DNA from: Luteipulveratus halotolerans
GTDB taxonomy: Bacteria; Actinomycetota; Actinomycetes; Actinomycetales; Dermatophilaceae
NCBI RefSeq assembly: GCF_001247745.1
Contig: NZ_LAIR01000002.1
Coordinates: forward strand, 2,046,001-2,110,000
DNA length: 64,000 bases
Direction: 5' to 3'
Shown: positions 19,083 through 28,517 of the stretch, piece after piece
Layout: each line of letters starts with the position of its first letter
How positions within the stretch are numbered: the stretch's first letter is position 1
The notes under the pieces: generated by a model
What the model was told of the DNA's origin: nothing
The model's input: the letters and a program-made list of their open reading frames with translations, nothing else
Database searches by the model: none
Translations under genes and position numbers: made by a program

Positions 19083-20315
19083 TCAGGCGGGTACCGCTCG
19101 TACGGCGTGCGCCTGCCGACGGCCGAGCCACGCCGAGGCACCGGCGACGAGCACGCCGAGCACCGCGAGCCCGGCGCCCAGCCTGCTCGGCCACGCGTAG
19201 CCGTAACCCGCGGCGAGCACCGCACCACCGAGCCAGGCCCCGAGCGCGTTGGCGATGTTGAGCGTGGAGTGGTTCAGGGCGGCCGCGAGCGACTGGCCCT
19301 CGTGGGCGACGTCCATGAGGCGGGTCTGCAGCATCGGTACGAGCACCGTCGGGACCAGCCCCAGCAGGAACACCGCCGGCGCCGCCGTCACCCGGTGCTG
19401 GGCCGCGAACCCGAAGGCCAGCAGCAGCACCGCGATCGCGGCGAGCGAGAGCACGATGCCGCGCATGATCCCGCGCTGGGCGACCCGGCCGGCGAGGAAG
19501 GCTCCGGTTGTCATGCCCACGCCGTAGACCACGAGCAGCAGGGGCACTGCGCGCTCGGAGAAGCCGGCGAGGTCGGTCATGGTCGGGGTGATGTAGGAGA
19601 AGGTCGCGAACATCCCGCCGAAGCCGACCGTCCCGATCGCGAGCGCGAACCACACCTGCACCTTGCGCAGGCTGCGCAGCTCGGCTCCGACGCTCGCACC
19701 GTCCTCGGCGGGCTGCGCGGGGACCCACGCCAGCAGCGCAAGGACGGTCACCGCGGCGATCACGGCGACGAGGGCGTACGGCCAGCCCCAGCCGAGATGC
19801 TGCCCGAGGAGCGTGCCGACCGGGACGCCCAGGATGTTGGCGACCGTCAGGCCGGCGAGCATCATCGCGACGGCCCAGGTACGCCGGTGGGCGGGCACGA
19901 GTGAGGCCGCCACCACCGAGCCGAGGCCGAAGTACGCACCGTGCGGCAGCCCTGACACGAAGCGGCCCACCATGAGCACCCCGTACGACGGCGCGAGAGC
20001 CGAGGCGAGGTTACCGAGGGCGAACACGACCATCAGCCAGACGAGGACCTGCTTGCGCGGCAGGCGCGCGGTGAGCGCCGCGATCGTGGGCGCGCCCACG
20101 ACGACGCCGAGGGCGTACGACGAGACCACGTGGCCCGCCGTGGGGATGTCGATGTCGACGCCGGCCGCGATCTGCGGGAGCAGTCCCATCGTGACGAACT
20201 CGGTCGTACCGATGCCGAAGCCGCCGAGGGCCAGCGCGAGGAGCGCGAGGCGCAGGTGGTGGGGCGGACGCACGACGTCGTCGGACGTCTCTCGCAGGGC
20301 AGCCTGATCGGTCAC
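19083..20315 (-). CDS. MFS drug/sugar efflux transporter (DHA1 type)
   Basis: Major facilitator protein of 410 residues with twelve predicted membrane segments, of the AraJ/Cmr-like DHA1 group. Landmarks are GIGTTEFVTMGLLPQIA in segment 1 and GRFVSGLPHGAYFG in segment 4, both typical of this group. The substrate is unknown. The GTG at 20315 is chosen because a CRP/GlxR-like site lies at 20374-20389, inside the open frame that extends to 20381. Confidence 0.85.
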   Translation of the reverse strand: MTDQAALRETSDDVVRPPHHLRLALLALALGGFGIGTTEFVTMGLLPQIAAGVDIDIPTAGHVVSSYALGVVVGAPTIAALTARLPRKQVLVWLMVVFALGNLASALAPSYGVLMVGRFVSGLPHGAYFGLGSVVAASLVPAHRRTWAVAMMLAGLTVANILGVPVGTLLGQHLGWGWPYALVAVIAAVTVLALLAWVPAQPAEDGASVGAELRSLRKVQVWFALAIGTVGFGGMFATFSYITPTMTDLAGFSERAVPLLLVVYGVGMTTGAFLAGRVAQRGIMRGIVLSLAAIAVLLLAFGFAAQHRVTAAPAVFLLGLVPTVLVPMLQTRLMDVAHEGQSLAAALNHSTLNIANALGAWLGGAVLAAGYGYAWPSRLGAGLAVLGVLVAGASAWLGRRQAHAVRAVPA

Positions 20316-20373
20316 CAGGTCAACTGTCCGCCTCCCCGCGAGGCCAGCACAAATCCGCGCGGTCCCGCGGGCC

Positions 20374-20389
20374 TGTGACATCAGTCACC
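20374..20389 (-). promoter_or_regulatory. CRP/GlxR-like site in the MFS/SulP intergenic region
   Basis: TGTGACATCAGTCACC, which keeps nine of ten arm positions of TGTGA-N6-TCACA. It lies 59 bases before the MFS start and about 145 before the SulP start. This is the third such site within 3 kb. Confidence 0.5.
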
Positions 20390-20533
20390 AGGTTCGAGTA
20401 TCGCCCGTCTATGTCTTAACCCACTTCAGCCGAAACCTTTGCGTACGAAGCGAACTCGGGGTGCAAGCACAGTCGTTGGACGCGTCAGGACACCGGTGTC
20501 TGCCTTCATTCCCCCCAGTGCTCGGAGTTCACC

Positions 20534-22750
20534 ATGCCCACTCTCATCAGACCGCCGTCGAAGGCATCGCTGCGCGCCGATCTACCGGCCTCGCTCGTCG
20601 TGTTCCTCGTCGCCGTACCGCTCTCGATGGGAATCGCCGTGGCCTCCGGCGCTCCGGTGATGGCAGGCCTGGTGGCTGCGGCCGCAGGTGGGATCGTCGC
20701 CGGTGCGCTCGGCGGGTCGCCGCTGCAGGTCAGCGGTCCGGCCGCCGGCCTCACCGTGATCGTCGCTTCGCTGATCAACGACCTCGGGTGGCGCACGACC
20801 TGCGCTGTGACCCTGCTCGCCGGCGTCGTCCAGCTCCTGCTGTCGGCGTCCCGGGTGGCGAGGGCAGCGTTGGCGATCTCACCGGTCGTCGTGCACGCGA
20901 TGCTCGCCGGGATCGGCGTGACGATCATGCTTCAGCAGGTGCACGTGCTCCTCGGCGCGACCGCCAGCAGCGGGGCGTGGGCCAACATCACGACGCTGCC
21001 GGCGAGCGTGACCGGGGCTGCCCTCGCCGAGATGCTGACGGGCCTGGCGGTCATCGCCGTGCTCATCGCGTGGCCGCGGATGCCTGCCGCCGCCCGGCGT
21101 GCGCCAGGTCCGCTGGTCGCGGTCGTCGGCGTCACGCTGGCGGTCGTCCTGCTCGGCGCCTCCGTGCGTACGGTCCGGCTGGACGGGTCGATACTCGATG
21201 CGGTCAGCCTGCCCGAGCTGCCCGACGGCGGCTGGGGAGCATTCGCCGTGGGCGTCCTCACGGTCGCTCTCGTCGCGAGCGTCGAGTCGCTGCTCTCGGC
21301 CGTCGCGATCGACAAGCTGCACACCGGTCCTCGCACCGACTTCGACCGCGAGCTGTTCGGTCAGGGCGCGGCCAACATCGCCTCGGGCGCCCTCGGTGGG
21401 CTCCCCGTCACCGGCGTCATCGTGCGCAGCTCCGCCAACGTCGCTGCTGGTGCCTCCAGCCGTAGCTCTGCCGTCCTGCACGGCGTCTGGGTGGTGCTCT
21501 TCTCGGTGGTCGGCGTCGCACTGATCGAGCAGGTGCCGTTCGCGGCACTCGCCGGTCTGCTGATCGTCGTCGGCGCACAGCTGGTCAAGCCACGCGACAT
21601 CCGCCTCGCAGGTCGGACAGGTGACCTGCTGGTCTACGTCACCACACTTCTCGGCGTCGTCTTCCTCAACCTGCTCGAAGGTGTCGCGGTCGGACTCGCG
21701 CTGTCGGTCGCGATCCTGCTCGTCCGGGTCGTCCGCGCCCACGTCGAGGTCGAGCAGCTGGGCGCCGGTCGATGGCAGGTCGCGGTCGAGGGCTCGTGCT
21801 CCTTCCTGGCACTCCCTCGCCTGACCGCGGCCCTGGGCACCGTGCCGGCGGGCGCGGACGTCGTGGTCGACCTCGACGTCGACTACCTCGACCACCCCGC
21901 GTCGCAGGCGATCGCCGACTGGGCACGCCAGCACCGCGCCGGCGGCGGCGCCGTACGCATCGAGGAGCACCGAGCGGAGCGGATCGCGACCGTCGCACAG
22001 GAGCCGCCTCGTCGCGACCTGTCCCTCGCCACCCCGGCAGTCTGGCGACCGCGACCGGTCGGCGCCTCCGAGCCGGTCGGACCGAAGCGGGTGCCGCGCG
22101 CGCTGCGCCCGGTGCTCGACGGCATCGACACCTTCCACCGGCGCGGCGCCCGCCGCGCTCAGGTCGTGCTCGAACCGCTCGCCGAGGGCCAGGCCCCGGA
22201 CGCGTTGTTCCTCACCTGTGCCGACTCGCGCGTGGTCCCCAACCTCATCACCAGCAGCGGGCCGGGCGACCTGTTCACCGTCCGCAACGTCGGCAACCTC
22301 GTCCCGGAGCGGCAGGGTGCGGGCGAGGAGTCCGTCGATGCCGCACTGGCGTTCGCCGTCGAGTCCCTCGGTGTCACGTCCGTCATCGTCTGCGGCCACT
22401 CCGCGTGCGGCGCGATGAACGGACTGGCCCACGGCGTCGACGACCCCTCGGTCAACGCCTGGCTGGCACACGGCCGTCAGAGCCTCAGCGCCTTCCGCGC
22501 AGGACACCCGGTCGGTCGCCAGGCCGCCGCGCACGGGTTCGACGAGACCGATCAGCTCGCGCTGGTCAATGTCGCCGTCCAGGTGAGCCGTCTCGGACGA
22601 CACCCGGTGGTAGGTCCGGCCGCGGCCGCGGGCCGACTCACCGTCGCCGGCCTGTTCTTCGACATCGCGACCGCTCGCGTCCTGCACGTCACCTCGACCG
22701 AGCTGATCGAGCTCGCGCCCACCCGCGCGGCCGACGGCGCCGACGCGTGA
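20534..22750 (+). CDS. SulP anion transporter fused to beta-carbonic anhydrase
   Basis: Fusion protein of 738 residues. Residues 1-400 form a SulP (SLC26-type) membrane domain with about 10-14 segments. A degraded STAS-like domain follows at about 405-480, then a complete beta-carbonic anhydrase domain (about 530-725) with zinc ligands Cys562 (in CADSR), His622 and Cys625 (CGHSACG) and the Asp564/Arg566 dyad. Such fusions are thought to couple bicarbonate transport to CO2 hydration. It is monocistronic with a terminator after it. The catalytic residues are all present, so the fused enzyme should be active. Confidence 0.93.
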   Translation: MPTLIRPPSKASLRADLPASLVVFLVAVPLSMGIAVASGAPVMAGLVAAAAGGIVAGALGGSPLQVSGPAAGLTVIVASLINDLGWRTTCAVTLLAGVVQLLLSASRVARAALAISPVVVHAMLAGIGVTIMLQQVHVLLGATASSGAWANITTLPASVTGAALAEMLTGLAVIAVLIAWPRMPAAARRAPGPLVAVVGVTLAVVLLGASVRTVRLDGSILDAVSLPELPDGGWGAFAVGVLTVALVASVESLLSAVAIDKLHTGPRTDFDRELFGQGAANIASGALGGLPVTGVIVRSSANVAAGASSRSSAVLHGVWVVLFSVVGVALIEQVPFAALAGLLIVVGAQLVKPRDIRLAGRTGDLLVYVTTLLGVVFLNLLEGVAVGLALSVAILLVRVVRAHVEVEQLGAGRWQVAVEGSCSFLALPRLTAALGTVPAGADVVVDLDVDYLDHPASQAIADWARQHRAGGGAVRIEEHRAERIATVAQEPPRRDLSLATPAVWRPRPVGASEPVGPKRVPRALRPVLDGIDTFHRRGARRAQVVLEPLAEGQAPDALFLTCADSRVVPNLITSSGPGDLFTVRNVGNLVPERQGAGEESVDAALAFAVESLGVTSVIVCGHSACGAMNGLAHGVDDPSVNAWLAHGRQSLSAFRAGHPVGRQAAAHGFDETDQLALVNVAVQVSRLGRHPVVGPAAAAGRLTVAGLFFDIATARVLHVTSTELIELAPTRAADGADA

Positions 22751-22751
22751 C

Positions 22752-22795
22752 GTGAGGCTGCCGTTCGCGAGCCTGCGGGCGAGCGGCAGCCTCAC
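22752..22795 (+). terminator. Terminator after the SulP-carbonic anhydrase gene
   Basis: 17-bp arms GTGAGGCTGCCGTTCGC and GCGAGCGGCAGCCTCAC with one mismatch and a 10-base loop, starting one base after the stop codon. No T-run follows. Confidence 0.7.
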
Positions 22796-22884
22796 CGGCG
22801 GCCACAGCGCGCTGACCACGCCTCGGCATGCGGCCTTGCGACCTGACGTGGCCCTGTTAGCCTTTCCGCTGAGTGAGCCAGATG

Positions 22885-22899
22885 TTCCGTATCGTGGAA
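22885..22899 (+). promoter_or_regulatory. IclR-type operator before aceB
   Basis: Imperfect palindrome TTCCGTATCGTGGAA, 12 bases before the aceB ATG. It has the TTCCG...GGAA form common to IclR-family operators. The operon it precedes ends with an IclR-family gene, so autogenous control is likely. Confidence 0.62.
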
Positions 22900-22911
22900 A
22901 GAGAACCCTCA

Positions 22912-24507
22912 ATGACCACCCTGACTCTGCCCGAGGGCGTCGAGGTCACCGGCCCGATCGACGACCGCTACGAGGAGATCCTCTCCGAGAAGGCGCTCGA
23001 GCTCGTCGCGAAGCTGCACCGCGAGCTGAACGGCCGACGCCTGGAGCGCCTCGAGGCGCGCAAGAAGCGGGTTCAGGAGATCGCGGACGGCGCGGACCTG
23101 GGCTTCCTCGAGGAGACCAAACACATCCGCGAGGACGACTCCTGGAAGGTCGCGCCGCTCGGCCCGGGCCTGGAGGACCGCCGCGTCGAGATGACCGGCC
23201 CGACCGACCGCAAGATGGTCATCAACGCCCTGAACTCCGGCGCCAAGGCGTGGCTGGCCGACCAGGAGGACGCCAACACCCCGATGTGGGGCAACGTCGT
23301 CCTCGGCCCGCTCAACCTCAGCGACGCCCTCGACCGCAAGATCGACTTCACCAGCCCTGAGGGCAAGGAGTACAAGCTCAAGCCGGACGAGGAGCTGCCG
23401 ACGATCATCGTCCGCCCCCGCGGCTGGCACCTGCCCGAGAAGCACATCCTGGTCGACGGCGAGCAGACCTCCGGCGGCCTCGTCGACTTCGCGCTCTACC
23501 TCGTCGCGTGCGGCCAGAAGCAGATCGACAAGGGCCGCGGCCCCTACTTCTACCTCCCCAAGATGGAGTCCCACCTCGAGGCGCGCATCTGGAACGACGC
23601 GTTCGTCATCGGTCAGGACTTCGTCGGCATCCCGCAGGGCACCATCCGCGCGACCTGCCTCATCGAGACGCTGCCCGCGGCGTTCGAGATGGAGGAGATC
23701 CTCTACGAGCTGCGCGACCACTCGGCCGGGCTCAACGCCGGCCGCTGGGACTACCTGTTCTCGGTCATCAAGACCTACCGCACCCGCGGCGCCGACTACA
23801 TCGTCCCGGACCGCAACACCGTCACGATGACCGTGCCGTTCATGCGTGCCTACACCGAGCTGCTGGTGCGCACCTGCCACAAGCGCGGCGCCTCGGCGAT
23901 CGGCGGCATGGCGGCGTTCATCCCGAGCAAGGACGAGGCGGTCAACACCGCGGCGTACGAGAAGCTCACGGCTGACAAGACGCGCGAGGCCGGCGACGGC
24001 TTCGACGGCTCCTGGGTCGCGCACCCGGCCATGGTCGAGACCTGCAAGGAGGTCTTCACCAAGGTCCTGGGCGACAACCCCAACCAGATCGACAAGAAGC
24101 GTGAGGACGTGTCGGTCGAGGCGGCCCAGCTGCTCGACGTGAAGTCCACACCCGGCGAGGTCACCCGCACCGGCCTGCGCAGCAACATCGACGTCGCTCT
24201 GCAGTACCTGCGCGTGTGGCTCCAGGGCCGCGGCGCGGTCGGCATCCACAACCTCATGGAGGACGCCGCCACCGCCGAGATCTCGCGCTCGCAGATCTGG
24301 CAGCAGATCAACAACCAGGTCAAGACCGCTGACACCGACGAGCTCATCACCAAGGAGCTCGTGCTCCAGCTGGTCGACGAGGTCGTCGCCGAGCTGCCCG
24401 GTGACGCGGCCGACTACGACGACGCCAAGGCCACCTTCCTGGAGGTCGCCGTCGCCGACGAGTACGCCGACTTCCTCACGCTGCCGGCCTACGCGCGGAT
24501 GCCGTGA
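22912..24507 (+). CDS. aceB: Malate synthase A
   Basis: Malate synthase A of 531 residues, which condenses glyoxylate with acetyl-CoA to malate. The active-site region is intact (FYLPKMESHLEARIWND near 216-232, TCLIETLPAAFEMEEI near 252-267). It is the A type, not the long G type. It is the first gene of the operon aceB-glcD-glcE-glcF-iclR, with 4 bases to glcD. No isocitrate lyase is adjacent, so its glyoxylate probably comes from glycolate oxidation by the next three genes. GAAAGAG precedes the ATG at 22912. Confidence 0.96.
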   Translation: MTTLTLPEGVEVTGPIDDRYEEILSEKALELVAKLHRELNGRRLERLEARKKRVQEIADGADLGFLEETKHIREDDSWKVAPLGPGLEDRRVEMTGPTDRKMVINALNSGAKAWLADQEDANTPMWGNVVLGPLNLSDALDRKIDFTSPEGKEYKLKPDEELPTIIVRPRGWHLPEKHILVDGEQTSGGLVDFALYLVACGQKQIDKGRGPYFYLPKMESHLEARIWNDAFVIGQDFVGIPQGTIRATCLIETLPAAFEMEEILYELRDHSAGLNAGRWDYLFSVIKTYRTRGADYIVPDRNTVTMTVPFMRAYTELLVRTCHKRGASAIGGMAAFIPSKDEAVNTAAYEKLTADKTREAGDGFDGSWVAHPAMVETCKEVFTKVLGDNPNQIDKKREDVSVEAAQLLDVKSTPGEVTRTGLRSNIDVALQYLRVWLQGRGAVGIHNLMEDAATAEISRSQIWQQINNQVKTADTDELITKELVLQLVDEVVAELPGDAADYDDAKATFLEVAVADEYADFLTLPAYARMP

Positions 24508-24511
24508 CCTG

Positions 24512-25981
24512 ATGGTCGACTCCGGTTCGGTGACCAGGGTGCTGCAGCGGCTGCGCTCGCAGCTGCCCGAGGCTGCCCTGGTCACCGACCGGACCCGGCT
24601 GCGCACCTACGAGTGCGACGGCCTCCTGCACTACCGCGTCGTGCCCGCCCTCGTCGTCTTGGCGAGGTCGGCGGACGACGTCCGTACGACCGTCGCGGCC
24701 TGCGCTGCCGAGGGCGTCCCGTTCGTCGCCCGGGGCTCCGGCACCGGGCTGTCCGGCGGCGCTCTCCCCCACGCCGACGGCGTCCTGATCGTCACCTCGC
24801 AGCTGCGCCAGATCCACGAGGTCGCACCGCACGACCAGCGTGCGGTCGTCGACCCCGGCGTGATCAACCTGCAGGTCTCGCAGGCCGCCCGCCCGCACGG
24901 CTACTACTTCGCGCCCGACCCGTCGAGCCAGCAGATCTGCTCGGTCGGCGGCAACGTCGCCGAGAACTCCGGCGGCGCTCACTGCCTCAAGTACGGCTTC
25001 ACCAGCAACCATGTGCTGTCGGTGGATCTCGTGACGCCCCAAGGGGATTCGGTGACGCTCGGCACGCGCGCGCCCGACGCGCCCGGTTATGACCTGCTCG
25101 GCGCCGTGGTCGGCTCCGAGGGCACCCTCGGCGTCGCGACGTCGGTGACCGTACGCCTCGTCCGCTCCCCCGAGTCCGTCCAGACCCTGCTCGCCGGTTT
25201 CCGCACGACCGACGACGCCGGCTCGGCCGTCTCGGCCGTGATCGGTGCCGGCATCGTGCCTGCGGCCATCGAGATGATGGACGCCCTGGCCATCGAGGCC
25301 GCCGAGGCCGCCGTGGCGTGCAACTACCCAGACGAAGCCGGAGCCGTCCTCGTCGTCGAGCTCGACGGACCGGCCGAGGAGGTCGAGCACGAGTTCGCCG
25401 CCGTCGAGCGGATGTGCCGCGAGGCGGGGGCGTTCGAGCAGCGCGTCGCCGCTGACGACGACGAGCGCGCCGCGATCTGGCGGGGCCGCAAGTCGGCCTT
25501 CGCCGCCGTGGGTCGCATCAGTCCGGACTACATCGTCCAGGACGGCGTGATTCCGCGGACCGCCCTGCCCGAGGTGCTGCGCGAGATGACGCGCCTGGCC
25601 GACGAGCGCGGGCTGCGCGTCGCCAACGTGTTCCACGCCGGCGACGGCAACCTGCACCCGCTCGTGCTCTTCGACGAGTCCGCGCCGGGCCAGGGCGAGC
25701 GCGCCGAAGAGCTGTCCGGGGCCATCCTCGACCTGTGCCTCGCGCACGGCGGCTCGATCACCGGTGAGCACGGCGTCGGGGCCGACAAGGCCAAGCACAT
25801 GCCCAAGATGTTCAGCGACGACGACCTCGACACGATGCAGCTGGTGCGATGCGCGTTCGACCCCGACGGCATCGCCAACCCGGGCAAGATCTACCCCACC
25901 CCACGCCTGTGCGGCGAGCGACCCGGCAAGCACACCGGGCCGCACCCCGTGCAGGCAGCAGGTCTCGGAGAGGTGTTCTGA
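24512..25981 (+). CDS. glcD: Glycolate oxidase FAD subunit GlcD
   Basis: FAD-linked subunit of glycolate oxidase, 489 residues, oxidising glycolate (or a related 2-hydroxyacid such as D-lactate) to glyoxylate. The N-terminal PCMH-type FAD domain (about 35-215) contains ARGSGTGLSGGALP and the strongly conserved CSVGGNVAENSGG. The C-terminal catalytic part has VFHAGDGNLHPLVLFDE and TGEHGVGADKAK. It follows aceB by 4 bases and its TGA shares a base with the ATG of glcE, so the subunits are coupled. Confidence 0.94.
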   Translation: MVDSGSVTRVLQRLRSQLPEAALVTDRTRLRTYECDGLLHYRVVPALVVLARSADDVRTTVAACAAEGVPFVARGSGTGLSGGALPHADGVLIVTSQLRQIHEVAPHDQRAVVDPGVINLQVSQAARPHGYYFAPDPSSQQICSVGGNVAENSGGAHCLKYGFTSNHVLSVDLVTPQGDSVTLGTRAPDAPGYDLLGAVVGSEGTLGVATSVTVRLVRSPESVQTLLAGFRTTDDAGSAVSAVIGAGIVPAAIEMMDALAIEAAEAAVACNYPDEAGAVLVVELDGPAEEVEHEFAAVERMCREAGAFEQRVAADDDERAAIWRGRKSAFAAVGRISPDYIVQDGVIPRTALPEVLREMTRLADERGLRVANVFHAGDGNLHPLVLFDESAPGQGERAEELSGAILDLCLAHGGSITGEHGVGADKAKHMPKMFSDDDLDTMQLVRCAFDPDGIANPGKIYPTPRLCGERPGKHTGPHPVQAAGLGEVF

Positions 25982-27171
25982 TGCCCGCGAGCGTTCTGCG
26001 ACCCCTCGTCCGTCCGGGCACCGACACCGATGCCGTCGCAGGCGTCGTCCCGCGCCTGGTCGCCGAGCCGGCGAGCACGGACGACGTGTCACGGGTGATG
26101 AAAGACGCTGCGGCGCAAGGACATTCGGTGGTCGTCCGCGGCAACGGGTCCAAGTCGACGTGGGGCGTTCCGCCGTCCTCGCTCGACCTCCTGGTCGACC
26201 TCTCTCGGATGAATCGTGTGCTCGAGCACGAAGCCGGCGACCTCATCGTGTCCGCCCAGGCCGGCACACCGCTCGCCGACCTGCAGGAAGCCCTCGCCCC
26301 AGCCGGCCAACGGCTGGGCGTCGACGACGTCGTGCCTCGGACGACCATCGGTGGGCTCATCGCCACCAACGTCAGCGGTCCTCGTCGGGTGGCCCTCGGC
26401 ACGGTGCGCGACCTCGTGATCGGCGTGACCGTCGTACGCGCCGACGGCGTGGTCGCCAAGGCGGGCGGCAAGGTCGTCAAGAACGTCGCGGGCTACGACC
26501 TCAGCAAGCTGATGGTCGGGTCGTTCGGCACCCTCGGCGTCGTCACCGAGGCGACGTTCCGACTGCACCCGGTGCCCGAGGCGTCGACCTGGCTGACCGT
26601 CGAGGCCGAGTCCCCTTCAGCCGCAAGCGATCTCATCGCATCAGTGGTGCACTCCCAGGTCGTCCCGGCGGCGGTCGAGGTCGACGCCGTCCCCGGTGCG
26701 CCGACCCGCCTGTCGGTGCTCCTCGAAGGCACCGAGCGAGGGGTCGCGCAGCGGTCCGAGCGCGTGCGAGACCTGCTCGGCACGACCACGACGTACGACG
26801 TGCCGCTGGCTCTGCCCGGTCACGCCGACGGTGCGCGCACCCTCCTCAAGCTCACCACGCAGATCTCCTCAGCGCCCGAGATCGCCCAGGCCGCAGTCGA
26901 TCTCGGCTTTCACGTGCGTGGCTCGGTCGGCGTCGGCGTGCTCTACGCGAGCACCGGCGAGGCCGCCCGTGCCTCGGCCGCGGTCGGGACGCTGCGTACC
27001 CTCACGGGCCGGTCCGGCGGCGCCGCGGTCGTGCTCGACGCACCGACCGACGTACGAGACGTCGTCGACATGTGGGGTCCTGTCCAGGGGCTCGACCTGA
27101 TGCGCAGGGTCAAGCACGAGTTCGATCCTGACAACCGCCTGGCCCCGGGCCGATTCGTAGGAGGCATCTGA
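25981..27171 (+). CDS. glcE: Glycolate oxidase subunit GlcE
   Basis: Second FAD-binding-fold subunit of glycolate oxidase, 396 residues. It keeps the PCMH fold (VVVRGNGSKSTWG, TTIGGLIATNVSGPRR, VVKNVAGYDLSKLMVGSFG) with a C-terminal cap and ends in RVKHEFDPDNRLAPGRF. Like other GlcE proteins it has a shorter catalytic domain than GlcD. The ATG overlaps the glcD stop by one base and its stop overlaps the glcF ATG in the same way. Confidence 0.93.
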   Translation: MPASVLRPLVRPGTDTDAVAGVVPRLVAEPASTDDVSRVMKDAAAQGHSVVVRGNGSKSTWGVPPSSLDLLVDLSRMNRVLEHEAGDLIVSAQAGTPLADLQEALAPAGQRLGVDDVVPRTTIGGLIATNVSGPRRVALGTVRDLVIGVTVVRADGVVAKAGGKVVKNVAGYDLSKLMVGSFGTLGVVTEATFRLHPVPEASTWLTVEAESPSAASDLIASVVHSQVVPAAVEVDAVPGAPTRLSVLLEGTERGVAQRSERVRDLLGTTTTYDVPLALPGHADGARTLLKLTTQISSAPEIAQAAVDLGFHVRGSVGVGVLYASTGEAARASAAVGTLRTLTGRSGGAAVVLDAPTDVRDVVDMWGPVQGLDLMRRVKHEFDPDNRLAPGRFVGGI

Positions 27172-28517
27172 TGAGCCGTCCCGTCGACCTCGGCACGCCC
27201 ACGACGCGCTCCTTCGACGACCACAACCCACCGAGCCAGGACCTCATCGACGACTGCGTGCACTGCGGGTTCTGCCTCACGACGTGCCCGACCTACGTCC
27301 TGTGGGGCGAGGAGATGGACAGCCCCCGCGGTCGCATCCACCTGATGAAGACCGCGCTCGAGGGTGAGTCGCTCACCGACGAGATGGCCGGCCACTTCGA
27401 CGCCTGCCTGGGCTGCATGGCGTGCGTGACCGCGTGCCCGTCCGGCGTGCAGTACGACCGGCTGCTGGAGCAGACCCGCGCCCAGGTCGAGCGCAACCAC
27501 GAGCGGCCACGGGCCGAGAAGGCGCTGCGAGCGGCGATCTTCGCGCTCTTCCCCTATCCACGGCGGCTGCGGGCCGCCCGGCTCGGGCTGCGTCTCGCGC
27601 AGCGCACCGGTCTCGACGGGCGGCTGCGGCGCTCCGGTCTGGTCGAGCGCATCTCCCCGCAGCTGGCCGCCATGCAGAAGGTCGCCCCGACGCTCGGCCC
27701 TCGCGAGCCGCTGCCCGAGCTCATCCCGCCGCACGGCGAGCGCCGCGCACGCGTGGCCCTGCTCACCGGATGCGTTCAGAGCGAGTTCTTCCCGCAGGTC
27801 AACGCCGCCACCGCTCGCGTGCTGGCGGCCGAGGGGTGCGAGGTCGTCGTCCCCCGCGCCCAAGGGTGCTGTGGCGCGCTGAGCAGCCACAGCGGTCGTG
27901 AGCAGGAGGCCCAGGGTTTCGCACGGGCCACCATCGACACGTTCGAGCCGCTGGACGTCGACTACCTCGTGGTCAACTCCGCGGGCTGCGGCAGTGCGAT
28001 GAAGGAGTACGAGCACCTGTTCGCGGGCGACGCCGCCGGCGGTGTCGATGAGCAGCGTCTGGCGACGTTCCGCGCCAAGGTGCGCGACCTGTCCGAGGTG
28101 CTGGCCGAGCTCGGACCGCGCGCCGAGCGGCACCCGTTCGAGATCACGGTCGCCTATCACGACGCGTGCCACCTCGGTCATGCCCAAGGTGTCCGCGACC
28201 AGCCTCGCGAGCTGCTGCGCGGCGTACCAGCGTTGCGCCTGAAGGAGATTCGCGATGCCGCCGTCTGCTGCGGCTCAGCGGGCGTCTACAACATCCTGCA
28301 GCCCGAGGCCGCCTCGCAGCTCGGTGAGCAGAAGGCCCGCAACGTCCTCGACACCGGTGCCGAGCTGCTCGTGACGGCCAACCCGGGGTGCCTGATGCAG
28401 ATCGCCGCCTCGGCTCGTGACCTCGGCCGCCCGATCGCGGTCGCGCACACCGCCGAGGTGCTCGACGCGGCCCTGCGCGGTGTCGATGCGCGCACCTTCG
28501 TCGCGGAGCGGACATGA
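27171..28517 (+). CDS. glcF: Glycolate oxidase iron-sulfur subunit GlcF
   Basis: Iron-sulfur subunit of 448 residues that passes electrons from the flavin subunits to the quinone pool at the membrane. Two ferredoxin-type 4Fe-4S motifs, CVHCGFCLTTCP (near 24-35) and CLGCMACVTACP (near 80-91), are followed by two CCG-domain repeats (QGCCGALSSHSG and AVCCGSAGVYN). Everything needed is present. The stop overlaps the iclR start (ATGA). Confidence 0.95.
   Translation: MSRPVDLGTPTTRSFDDHNPPSQDLIDDCVHCGFCLTTCPTYVLWGEEMDSPRGRIHLMKTALEGESLTDEMAGHFDACLGCMACVTACPSGVQYDRLLEQTRAQVERNHERPRAEKALRAAIFALFPYPRRLRAARLGLRLAQRTGLDGRLRRSGLVERISPQLAAMQKVAPTLGPREPLPELIPPHGERRARVALLTGCVQSEFFPQVNAATARVLAAEGCEVVVPRAQGCCGALSSHSGREQEAQGFARATIDTFEPLDVDYLVVNSAGCGSAMKEYEHLFAGDAAGGVDEQRLATFRAKVRDLSEVLAELGPRAERHPFEITVAYHDACHLGHAQGVRDQPRELLRGVPALRLKEIRDAAVCCGSAGVYNILQPEAASQLGEQKARNVLDTGAELLVTANPGCLMQIAASARDLGRPIAVAHTAEVLDAALRGVDARTFVAERT

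Noticed and set aside
20879..22912. Open frame of 677 codons antisense to the SulP gene
   Set aside because: Shadow of a gene with clear SulP and carbonic anhydrase motifs; composition is Arg/Asp/Gly-rich with no domain.
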